This document shows, in pieces, positions 26,503-33,546 of a DNA stretch of 64,000 nt. How positions within the stretch are numbered: the first letter of the stretch is position 1; every line of letters begins with the position of its first letter. Made by a program: the position numbers and the translations under genes. The notes under the pieces were generated by a model. It was not told where the DNA came from and did no database searches. It saw only the letters and a program-made list of their open reading frames with translations. Origin of the DNA: CAYMKL01 sp964390805 (lineage in GTDB: Bacteria > Chloroflexota > Anaerolineae > VGOG01); assembly GCA_964390805.1 (NCBI GenBank), contig CAYMKL010000021.1, positions 1 through 64,000 of the forward strand. The letters run 5' to 3'.

Positions 26503-26922
26503 TTATCCCGGCGTTGGCACTGCGCCGAGCTGCTGCATCAGACTGAGCTGGTCGGCCACGACCCAGTGCTCGGTGATCTTGCCGTCGGCGAGGGTGAAGA
26601 TGTCGATGAGGTCGAAGGCCACTTGCTTTCCCGTGGCGGGGATGCCCATGAACTGCCCCTGGTGCGTGCCCTGGAAGGTCTTGTGGGTCATCACCTTATC
26701 ACCTTCGGCCAGTTGCTGGCGAATGGTGAAGCGTATGTCGGGGAAGGCAGCGAACAGCACGGTGAAGAAGCCCTTGGTGCCCTCCAGATTGGGCGGGTTC
26801 GTCATGCCGCCGTGGTCAACGAAGTCCGGGCTGAACAGCTCGTCCAGCGCATCCAGGTTATGCTGGTTTTGCACCTCCTCGACGAAACGGCGTACCAGTG
26901 CCTTGTTCTCTTGCAGTGACAT
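26503..26922 (-). CDS. SnoaL-like/ester-cyclase family protein
   Basis: A 139-aa cytosolic protein of the SnoaL-like polyketide cyclase fold (NTF2-like cone). Landmarks are NKALVRRFVEEVQNQHN, FSPDFVDHGGM, GFFTVLFAAFPDIRFT, QFMGIPATGKQVAFDLID and ITEHWVVADQLSLMQQLG. Members are mostly uncharacterised hydrolases or isomerases. The ATG at 26922 has GGAGG 7 nt upstream; a 25-codon upstream extension crosses the promoter and is rejected. Its promoter and leader are a near duplicate of those of the giant secreted protein. A truncated homolog lies at 37419-37730. Confidence 0.85.
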   Translation of the reverse strand: MSLQENKALVRRFVEEVQNQHNLDALDELFSPDFVDHGGMTNPPNLEGTKGFFTVLFAAFPDIRFTIRQQLAEGDKVMTHKTFQGTHQGQFMGIPATGKQVAFDLIDIFTLADGKITEHWVVADQLSLMQQLGAVPTPG

Positions 26923-26987
26923 GGGGTAACCTCCTCGTATAATATGTTGGTGTGGGGAGCGCGAACTCACCGGCCACTTCACAATAC

Positions 26988-27020
26988 AGTTTACCACAAG
27001 GGCCTCAAAAAAGTCTCAAA
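26988..27020 (-). promoter_or_regulatory. 11-bp-repeat promoter, site 3 (SnoaL protein)
   Basis: In transcription direction: TTTGAGAC, 3 bp, TTTGAGGC, 8 bp (CCTTGTGG), TAAACT. The whole leader matches that of site 1, so these two arose by duplication. Confidence 0.65.
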
Positions 27021-27039
27021 TTGTCGGGCAGATCACCCT

Positions 27040-30000
27040 TCACGATAACTCTTCGAGAAGTGCCTTCACCTCTTTCAGGTCTGGAGTGTCAAACCCCTCG
27101 GTGAACCAGCCGTAGATCTCTGCCAGCAGTTGTCGGGCCTCTTCTCGCTTGCCCTGTCTCTGCCACAACTGGCCCAGACTCATAGCCGCCCGCAACTCCA
27201 ACATTCTGACCTCCTGCTGGCGAGCCGTCTCCATGGCTTGACGGAAGTGTGCCTCTGCTTCCCCGCCGTCTCTACCCTGAACCCTCAGCAATTCCCCGTG
27301 CAGCCTGCTCAGTTCCGCCATCCAGTAGCGGTCCCCGCCGCTCTGCGCAATGGCCCGGGCAGCCGATACGGCCGCGATCCCCTCTTCCAGCTTCTGCACC
27401 TTCAAACAGGCTTCCGCCTGCAAGGCCAGAAAAAAGGGTGCGAAAGTCTCGTAGCCTATGGCCCGCCAGACGGTCGTGCCCTCGCTCAACTGGGCCAATC
27501 CCTCCGCCACCTGTCCCTGCTCGATCAGGGCCCAACCCCGCAGCGCCGTGGCCATGGCCGTCCAGCTCGGCAGCCCATGCAATTGGCCCAGCCTGATAGC
27601 TTCCTCTGCGTGGTCCCGGGCCTCCTGCGCATCGTGGCGTATGCACGCGTGCATGGCCAGCAGGCAGTGCGCATAGGCCTGGCTGGAGGGGTGTGCCATG
27701 AACTGCATCAGGTCGCGCAGGTTTTGGCTCTGCACCTGTGCCTGTTCGGGATACCCCAGCAGCCACAACGTCATGCCCAAATAGCCTAGGTAGGTGACGG
27801 CCGGATCATGGCCGAAACGGTAGGCATGGCTCTCATGCTGTGCCAGATCATAGAGGGCAGCGCCTCGCTCCAGGAGCGCCCGCGCCTGTTTCAGCCTGCC
27901 CAGGGCGAACAAGGGGCCGCCCATGGCCCGGTATGCCTCCAGCAGCAAGGCGGTATCCTGGGCCGTCTGGGCGATGGCGAGAAGCTGCTCCGCCAGCTCC
28001 ACCGCCGTCTGGTGATCCCCTGCTACGCCGTAGTACCGTGAGAGTCCCATCAGGGAGGTGAACAGCGCAGGCGTTTCACCCAGCTTCCGGCAGAGTTCGC
28101 GAGCCCGATCATACACGCGCTTTGTCTCAGGAGAGCCGTAACCCTGGACGACCGTCGTGGGCACGGTCAGGGCGATTTGCAGCTCGATCTCCTGTTGTGC
28201 GCGCTGGGACGTCTCAGGCAGGGAGTGGAGGATGTCCAGGCCGCGACGGTAATACGAGATAGCCTCCTGGTTGGCGGACTGTCGCACAGCCTGCTGGCCG
28301 GCCTGTAGCAGATACGTGATCGCCTTCTCCGTCAGCCTCCCGTCCAACTGCCGGGCCTGCTCGAAGTGAAAGGACAGTTCCCCGGCCCTTGCCCCGACCT
28401 CGGCCCCAAGCAACTGCTCTATCGCCGCACCAACCTGACCATGCAGATACTGGCGCTGGCGACGCGGAAGTTCCTCGTAGACGACCTCCTGGATCTTGTG
28501 ATGCGTGAATACGTAATCGGAATCGGCTTCATCCGTACCCTCGCCGATCAGCCGCTGGCGCAGCAAATCGTCCAGGGCCGCTAGCGTCGCGTCCGCGCCC
28601 TGACCCCAGGCCGCGTGGAGCAGGTCGAAGTCGAACTCGCGACCGAGTACCGCTGCCAGGCGCAGCGCCTCCTGCGCGTTCTCTTCCAGACGATGAGCCC
28701 GCGCCTGAATGGCCTCGCTCACGCTGGCAGGCAGTGGCAGCTCTCCCTCGCTGATCCGGGCGAAGTCGCCCTGCCAGACACTTCCCTCCAGGCGGACCAC
28801 CTCCGTCTGAAAGAGCGCTTTGACGATCTCCATTAGGAAGAAGGGGTTGCCCTCCGTCTCCTGGTACAACCGCTCCGCCAGGGGCGCCACCGCTTCGCTC
28901 GCTCCCGACATTTCCACCACCATCGCCTCGACTGCTTCTGGCGACAGGCGCGACAGGCGCAGAGGTCTGGCCAGCCCTTCGCGAGTCAAGCGCCGGCGGA
29001 GGTTGAACAGAGGGTGCTCCAGCCTGACCTCCTCAGGGCGCAAAGTGCCAACGGTCAAGATCGCGTGGTCTGCGAGATGACGCGCCAGGTAGTGGATCAG
29101 TCCCAGCGTGGACTCGCTGGCCCAGTGCAGGTCCTCCAAGACGATCAGGATCGCTCCGCGAGAAGACAATTCAGCCAGCAAACGGGCCAGGCCGGCGAAT
29201 AGGCGTGCCTCCTCCTGATCACCCTCGGGCGACGGCGTAGCCCCAAGTCCAGGTTGTATCTCGGACACCTCTGGCACCAGGCGGGCCACCTCGCCGAGGG
29301 TCCAGGCGGGAAAGCCCGCCAGTTCATCAGGCGTCAGCGTTCGCAGAACCGTTCGCACCGCCTCGGCGATGGGTTGGTAGGGCAAGAGACGCTCGAACTC
29401 GTAGCAGCGGCCCCACAGCACGCGGACGCCCTGCCAGCGGAGACGGTTGGCGAACTCCTCCACCAGGCGAGTCTTGCCCACCCCGGCCTCCCCGCTGATG
29501 AGGGCCAGTCCGCCGTACCCTGTCTGAGCCCTCTGCCAGCAGTTGCCCAACAAGACCAGTTCCTGCTCCCTGCCTACCAGCCTAACGGGCGCAATCACGT
29601 CGAGGGGACTACGTCCCGCAGGCCCTATCGCTGGCATCTCAACAGGTAGAATCTCAGGCAGAGGTCCGACTTTGAAGCGTCCCTCCAGGATGGCCTGGTA
29701 GAGTTCGGTGGTCTCGACCATCGGCTCCGTGCCCAACTCCTCCACCACGATTTCCCGGCAACGATGGTGCTGCTCCAGCGCCGCGTTGCGCTGCCCCAAT
29801 CGGCAATAGGCACGCATCGCCAGCCGGTGAGCGTCCTCGCGCAGTGGATCGCGGCCCAGCAGGCGCAGGGCTGTCGCCAGTGCGGCTTGGTGCTCCTCTC
29901 CTGTCTCATGACCGACCATCAGCCGTGCCAGCGCCTCGAGAAACAAGGCTTCCAGTCGGTAGCGCTCGCTGATGATCCAGTCATCGTAGAAGCCATCCAG

Positions 30001-30384
30001 GAAGTCGCCGCGGTAGAGCGCTACCGCCGATTGCAGGCTGGCAATATCATCACGAGAGACCTGGGACTCTAATTCATCAACATCGAGCCAGAGATCGCTT
30101 TGGGGATCACACTGTGCTGTGTGAGGATCGCTCAGAATGGGGATGGCATCGGGGAGACAGCGGCGGATGTGCCAGAGGGCCGTCGAGAGGGAGCGGCGCG
30201 CCTTGCGCTCTGGCCGCTCGCCCCAGAAGAGACCGACCAACCGATCCCGGGGCTGGGGTCGGTGGCGGTGGAGGATCAGGTAGGCTAGCAGAGACTGGGA
30301 TTTGAGGGTGGGAGGCTTGGGCAATTGCTGATCGTCATAGCGGATGTCTAGTGTGCCCAGAAAGTACAACCGCAAGGTAGACAT
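27040..30384 (-). CDS. BTAD/STAND-ATPase transcriptional regulator with TPR-like tail (paralog 2)
   Basis: A 1114-aa paralog of the protein at 20488, similar over its whole length including the tail ending DLKEVKALLEELS. It has the OmpR-like winged helix, the BTAD domain, P-loop GEAGVGKT, Walker B AILIVLEDLHWASES and a long helical-repeat tail. The ATG at 30384 has GGGGGAGG upstream and matches the start of its relatives; an upstream frame of 14 codons (MVIARQGSPGGGLA) is rejected because it includes the ribosome site. The promoter is of the TTGCCA-16-TATACT type. The upstream neighbour is small gene D. Confidence 0.9.
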   Translation of the reverse strand: MSTLRLYFLGTLDIRYDDQQLPKPPTLKSQSLLAYLILHRHRPQPRDRLVGLFWGERPERKARRSLSTALWHIRRCLPDAIPILSDPHTAQCDPQSDLWLDVDELESQVSRDDIASLQSAVALYRGDFLDGFYDDWIISERYRLEALFLEALARLMVGHETGEEHQAALATALRLLGRDPLREDAHRLAMRAYCRLGQRNAALEQHHRCREIVVEELGTEPMVETTELYQAILEGRFKVGPLPEILPVEMPAIGPAGRSPLDVIAPVRLVGREQELVLLGNCWQRAQTGYGGLALISGEAGVGKTRLVEEFANRLRWQGVRVLWGRCYEFERLLPYQPIAEAVRTVLRTLTPDELAGFPAWTLGEVARLVPEVSEIQPGLGATPSPEGDQEEARLFAGLARLLAELSSRGAILIVLEDLHWASESTLGLIHYLARHLADHAILTVGTLRPEEVRLEHPLFNLRRRLTREGLARPLRLSRLSPEAVEAMVVEMSGASEAVAPLAERLYQETEGNPFFLMEIVKALFQTEVVRLEGSVWQGDFARISEGELPLPASVSEAIQARAHRLEENAQEALRLAAVLGREFDFDLLHAAWGQGADATLAALDDLLRQRLIGEGTDEADSDYVFTHHKIQEVVYEELPRRQRQYLHGQVGAAIEQLLGAEVGARAGELSFHFEQARQLDGRLTEKAITYLLQAGQQAVRQSANQEAISYYRRGLDILHSLPETSQRAQQEIELQIALTVPTTVVQGYGSPETKRVYDRARELCRKLGETPALFTSLMGLSRYYGVAGDHQTAVELAEQLLAIAQTAQDTALLLEAYRAMGGPLFALGRLKQARALLERGAALYDLAQHESHAYRFGHDPAVTYLGYLGMTLWLLGYPEQAQVQSQNLRDLMQFMAHPSSQAYAHCLLAMHACIRHDAQEARDHAEEAIRLGQLHGLPSWTAMATALRGWALIEQGQVAEGLAQLSEGTTVWRAIGYETFAPFFLALQAEACLKVQKLEEGIAAVSAARAIAQSGGDRYWMAELSRLHGELLRVQGRDGGEAEAHFRQAMETARQQEVRMLELRAAMSLGQLWQRQGKREEARQLLAEIYGWFTEGFDTPDLKEVKALLEELS

Positions 30385-30464
30385 TGCCAGACCTCCCCCA
30401 GGACTTCCCTGGCGTGCTATTACCAAACCATGCTGTTTTGCTGATGGATTATACGCTGATCAAT

Positions 30465-30492
30465 AGTATATCATACTCTGGCCTTTTGGCAA
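30465..30492 (-). promoter_or_regulatory. Regulator-type promoter (TTGCCA-16-TATACT)
   Basis: TTGCCA at 30487-30492, 16 bp, TATACT at 30465-30470, minus strand, with the GCCAAAAGGC dyad. Confidence 0.7.
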
Positions 30493-30495
30493 AAG

Positions 30496-30530
30496 AAGAG
30501 ACCACCCTCGTCAACGAGCGGTAGCCTCTT
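30496..30530 (-). terminator. Terminator of small WRGRIEHVQ gene D
   Basis: AAGAGACCACC pairs with GGTAGCCTCTT (two mismatches relative to the other copies). It sits 3 bp from the regulator promoter's -35. Confidence 0.6.
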
Positions 30531-30567
30531 CACGCATATTGCATCTCTCCTCAGTGCTGCCCCGCGT

Positions 30568-30786
30568 TCACTCTTCCTTCTCCTCCACAAGCTGACTCTC
30601 ATCGCCTCCCATAACACCAATGCGGCGGATAAACTCTAACATCTCATCCAGGTCCAAGAAGGTGGCGTTGTCGCCACTCTGTACGTGCTCGATCCGACCG
30701 CGCCAGCGAGACCCGGCGGCCGACCACTCTTGCCAGAAGCGGACGACGAAGGTGCTGATCGGTGGAACTGGGGATGATTCAGTCAT
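30568..30786 (-). CDS. Small WRGRIEHVQ protein, copy D
   Basis: A 72-aa family member (MTESSPVPPISTFVV, SRWRGRIEHVQSGDN, LDEMLEFIRRIGVMGG) with a Glu-rich tail. Substitutions relative to copies A-C are conservative, which supports a real protein. It is preceded by the perfect GACCCTTCGGGTTT hairpin at 30804-30839 and followed by the terminator and promoter of regulator 27040, the same cassette order as copy C. Confidence 0.7.
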   Translation of the reverse strand: MTESSPVPPISTFVVRFWQEWSAAGSRWRGRIEHVQSGDNATFLDLDEMLEFIRRIGVMGGDESQLVEEKEE

Positions 30787-30803
30787 GCGGGGTTTCTCTT
30801 GCC

Positions 30804-30839
30804 AAGACCCTTCGGGTTTCTGAAAACCCGAAGGGTCTT
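30804..30839 (-). terminator. Conserved hairpin upstream of small gene D
   Basis: AAGACCCTTCGGGTTT pairs with AAACCCGAAGGGTCTT. It begins 5 nt after the stop codon of the LPXTG-like gene and ends about 18 nt before the small gene's ATG. Confidence 0.6.
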
Positions 30840-30843
30840 ATGT

Positions 30844-31023
30844 TTATCGCGCGCGGCTGAACGCCCGCCGGAGCCCCAACCCCAGCGCGATGAGCAGCAG
30901 CCCGGCAACCCCAAGCCACAACGGCAGCGTTTCTGTTCGGGTGGTTCCGCCGGTCACCGGCAAGACGGCGCCTTCAACTACGAAGTTCACGACCAACTCG
31001 TATCCGCCGGATCTCAAGGACAT
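30844..31023 (-). CDS. Short LPXTG-like surface protein or C-terminal remnant
   Basis: A 59-aa frame from ATG 31023 to TAA 30844. It reads MSLRSGGYELVVNFVVEG, then LPVTGG, a hydrophobic stretch WLGVAGLLLIALGLGL and a positive end RRAFSRAR. That is the complete layout of a sortase sorting signal (LPxTG, membrane span, basic tail). There is no N-terminal signal peptide. A GGTGAG directly touches the ATG and AGGAGG lies about 27 nt upstream, so the start is uncertain. It may be the surviving 3' end of a larger surface protein. Confidence 0.5.
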   Translation of the reverse strand: MSLRSGGYELVVNFVVEGAVLPVTGGTTRTETLPLWLGVAGLLLIALGLGLRRAFSRAR

Positions 31024-31059
31024 CTCACCAATCCTGTCGCCCGATTGACCTCCTGACTC

Positions 31060-31230
31060 TTATTCTTCGCGGACGAGGCTTTTCACCTGCTCGACCAGCT
31101 CTGGCGTCGCCTCGACGTTATGCACCGTCTGGGCATGTTCGGCGACCTGGCGCAGCAGCTCCTCCTCGCTCTCGGCACGAACCACATGTTCGCAATCGAA
31201 ACCGGCATCACGACAACGCAAGACTTTCAT
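31060..31230 (-). CDS. DUF1059 family small protein
   Basis: A 56-aa protein: MKVLRCRDAGFDCEHVVRA, EELLRQVAEHAQTVHN, LVEQVKSLVREE. This is the DUF1059 family, with the CRDxGFDC cysteine pair and a conserved His. It is close to the C-terminal part of the OsmC fusion at 32737-33378, here as a free-standing gene. AGGAGG lies 10 nt before the ATG. Members are predicted small redox or metal proteins of unknown role. The interval 31231-31461 upstream holds no gene I can support. Confidence 0.85.
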   Translation of the reverse strand: MKVLRCRDAGFDCEHVVRAESEEELLRQVAEHAQTVHNVEATPELVEQVKSLVREE

Positions 31231-31461
31231 CTCTGCTTGACCTCCTGGTGTGAATTTGGATGCGATTCAGGCCGCACCGCATTAATGGTTGTGGGGTATG
31301 CGACCCAGGAACGGGTCAGGATTCTCAGCTTTATAAACGCCCCTCCTTTCTTCGTCTCATGCACTCAACCCGTCTTCGCTGTAACGCGATTGCGGGAACG
31401 TGACGGGCATGACTGCTATCCATCACGAGTGGGATCCTTCCAGACCTTGATACTCGCTTCG

Positions 31462-31830
31462 TTATATGACAGCGCGAGCCTTGTCCAGGTCGTCGGCGCC
31501 GACGACCAGGCGGGTATTCGTAGCCAGGTAGACCAAATCGATGTTTATCCCGGCATTGGCTATGCGGCGGCAGATGCCCCCGAACTCGCCCGGTCGGTCC
31601 TCGACGTCCAGGATCAAGACCTGGCGTTCGCTGTGCACCTGCAGTCCAGCTTCTTCGAGGGCACGGCGAGCAGTGGGTCCGCCCTCCACCGAGAGGTGAA
31701 GGACCCCTTTACCCTCGCTGGGAAATCCACATAGCCCCTCGATATTAATGCCGGCTTTCCCTAGCGCCTCACCTACGTCGGCCAGGGTACCCGGGCGGTC
31801 TTCCAAAATGACGGTAAGATCAATGGCCAT
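31462..31830 (-). CDS. Double ACT-domain protein
   Basis: A 122-aa cytosolic protein made of two ACT-like halves: LTVILEDRPGTLADVGEAL with GINIEGLCG (1-60), and VLILDVEDRPGEFGGICRR with GINIDLVYLATN (about 68-122). ACT domains bind amino acids or similar small ligands and control enzymes allosterically; free-standing tandem ACT proteins usually act as sensors. GGAGG lies at good spacing before the ATG at 31830. No amino-acid enzyme is adjacent, so the partner is unknown. Confidence 0.85.
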   Translation of the reverse strand: MAIDLTVILEDRPGTLADVGEALGKAGINIEGLCGFPSEGKGVLHLSVEGGPTARRALEEAGLQVHSERQVLILDVEDRPGEFGGICRRIANAGINIDLVYLATNTRLVVGADDLDKARAVI

Positions 31831-31929
31831 GGTTTTCCTCCTTATCAGGGTGGGGCAGCCGCCCGCCGAAGCTCAGCGGAGGCGGGTCGGCTGCACGCTG
31901 TGAAAATGCTTCATCTGTTCGCTTACAAG

Positions 31930-32628
31930 CTAGGAAACTGGTTTGTACTTTCCCGCTATGTCGCCCCTTCTGGGTGAGCATTTGTCCTCGATGGACACAA
32001 TCTGGATTTTGCCGCCTTCAAGCAACCGAACTTCATAGATGGCAATGGTATCTCCACAGGAGGGAACGCCTGAAACGGAGAGTTCCTTTATGAACATTTG
32101 TGTCCCCTCGAACCGATATTCACAGATGGCATATGACCGGCTATCGAGGCTATCCAGCGCATGCGCCTGGTGAAAAGTCCCATCTTCATAGAAGCGGATG
32201 TAGCTAGCACCTCCTTCGAGCCATGTGCCAACAATCTCCTCGGCGGACGTTGCTAGTGTGAACGCTGGTGTGGGCGTTGCTGTCGGTGGGATAGGCGTGG
32301 GTGTGGGGGGTACAGGCGTCGGTGTGGCTGTGGGTGGCAGGGGTGTCGGTGTGGCTGTGGGTGGCAACGGGGTCGGTGTGGCTGTGGGTGGCAACGGGGT
32401 TGGTGTGGCTGTGGGTGGCAGGGGTGTCGGTGTGGCTGTGGGTGGCAGGGGTGTCGGTGTGGCTGTGGGCGGCAGGAGTGTCGGTGTAGCCGTGGGAGAC
32501 GGGGGAGTCGGTGTGGACGCGGGCGGCAACGGGGTCGGTGTGGCCGGCTCTGGGGTCGCTGACGCGCATGCAACGAAGAGCACTAGTGTCAACACGAGAG
32601 CACCGATCGTGCCAAGTTTGGCTGTCAT
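31930..32628 (-). CDS. Lipoprotein with Thr/Pro repeat linker
   Basis: A 232-aa protein with a lipoprotein signal ending LFVAC (residues 1-21). Residues about 22-125 are a long stalk of TATPTPLPP repeats. The C-terminal ~105 residues form a small domain with EEIVGTWLEGGASYIRFYE and CEYRFEGTQMFIKEL, resembling lipocalin-like proteins. It is likely a cell-surface-tethered binding domain held away from the membrane. GGAGG lies upstream of the ATG. The repeat region may vary in length between strains. Confidence 0.8.
   Translation of the reverse strand: MTAKLGTIGALVLTLVLFVACASATPEPATPTPLPPASTPTPPSPTATPTLLPPTATPTPLPPTATPTPLPPTATPTPLPPTATPTPLPPTATPTPLPPTATPTPVPPTPTPIPPTATPTPAFTLATSAEEIVGTWLEGGASYIRFYEDGTFHQAHALDSLDSRSYAICEYRFEGTQMFIKELSVSGVPSCGDTIAIYEVRLLEGGKIQIVSIEDKCSPRRGDIAGKYKPVS
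32285..32545. repeat. 27-bp coding tandem repeats (TATPTPLPP)
   Basis: Consecutive 27-bp units encode the nine-residue repeat in the lipoprotein stalk, at least five of them near perfect. They differ by single bases and contain no spacers, so this is not a CRISPR array. Confidence 0.85.
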
Positions 32629-32736
32629 CGTTTCCTCCTCTCTCTGAGTGAGTTCCTCTGGTCCTGTATTGCTATCAAATCGCCCCTTTCGCTCGAAATC
32701 CGGCCACGATCGCCCGGTTTAGCTGTGACTTGTCTA

Positions 32737-33378
32737 CTATTCGTCGCGGATGAGGCTTTTCACCTGCTCGGCCAGCTCGGGTGTCACCTCGACGTTGTGC
32801 TCCGTGCGCGCGTGCTCGGCTGCCTGACGCAGCACTTCTTCTACACTTTCCGCACGCACCACGTGGTCACAATCGAAACCGGCATCACGACAACGCAAGG
32901 CCTTCATTTTCTGCTCCTTTCTGTATTTTGGCGGCGGGGGTTCCACCGCCACTTCCAACTTGATAGGCGCCGCCCGCGACAGCGTGGTGTACACCGGGCA
33001 GCGCGTCCGAAAAGCTTTAGCCAGCGCCTCCGCCTGCGCCTCGTTCGGGCCGGACAGAGCCAGCCGTACCCGAAACTCCTGGATCCTTGGATCCACCGGC
33101 TCGCCGCAGACGCCGCGTGGGTCAAAGTCGCCCGCAGCGGTGACGGCAACGGCGTCCAGAGGGATGTCCATCTCGTGGGCGGCCGTTTCGCACACAAAGG
33201 TACCACTAGTCGCCAGTGCCGATAGCAGCACGTCAATGGGGTTGATCTCTTCGTTGGGCCCACCCAAGGGCGGTGGGGAATCCACAATAAAGCGATGACC
33301 CCGCGCGGCGACGATGGCTCGGCCGGGCTGGCCGGAGAGCCACGAGGTGACCGATGCGGTGGCTAACTGTGTTGACAT
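32737..33378 (-). CDS. OsmC-family peroxidase-like domain fused to DUF1059
   Basis: A 213-aa fusion. Residues 1-150 are an OsmC/Ohr-type domain with the two redox cysteines in TSGTFVCETAA and GVCGEPVDPRI, and PIDVLLSALA upstream. Residues 158-213 are a DUF1059 domain (MKALRCRDAGFDCDHVV). The ATG at 33378 has AAAGGAG upstream. The linker itself contains AAAGGAG followed by an in-frame ATG, so a free DUF1059 protein of about 56 aa could also be translated from within. The gene is divergent from regulator 33547, which may control it. Probable role: thiol-based peroxide or organic hydroperoxide defence. Confidence 0.85.
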   Translation of the reverse strand: MSTQLATASVTSWLSGQPGRAIVAARGHRFIVDSPPPLGGPNEEINPIDVLLSALATSGTFVCETAAHEMDIPLDAVAVTAAGDFDPRGVCGEPVDPRIQEFRVRLALSGPNEAQAEALAKAFRTRCPVYTTLSRAAPIKLEVAVEPPPPKYRKEQKMKALRCRDAGFDCDHVVRAESVEEVLRQAAEHARTEHNVEVTPELAEQVKSLIRDE

Positions 33379-33452
33379 AGGTTCTCCTTTCTTCGTCATT
33401 TGATGATTGTGCCTGGCCATCAACCACACGGCCTATTGCCGGAAGGCGGGAT

Positions 33453-33495
33453 TTGGCAAAAACGTCTCTGATATGGTATACTAATCCTAGTATAC
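33453..33495 (+). promoter_or_regulatory. Promoter with perfect dyad, regulator 33547 / OsmC intergenic region
   Basis: TTGGCA (33453-33458), 18 bp, TATACT (33477-33482). The -10 lies inside a perfect 8-bp inverted repeat, GTATACTA/TAGTATAC with a 4-bp centre (33476-33495), a strong operator candidate for a dimeric repressor or autoregulation. Confidence 0.6.
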
Positions 33496-33546
33496 TTGAT
33501 ATGCGTCACGGGCGCGTCACGGTTCCCTGTGGGGGAGGTTGCTACT

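Noticed and set aside
27040..30384. Adenylate cyclase function for the STAND proteins
   Set aside because: Their tails resemble the ATPase part of Chloroflexota cyclase-regulator hybrids, but no guanylate/adenylate cyclase catalytic domain is present.
32285..32545. Regular 27-bp repeats resembling a CRISPR array
   Set aside because: No spacers; the repeats translate as TATPTPLPP inside a lipoprotein frame.
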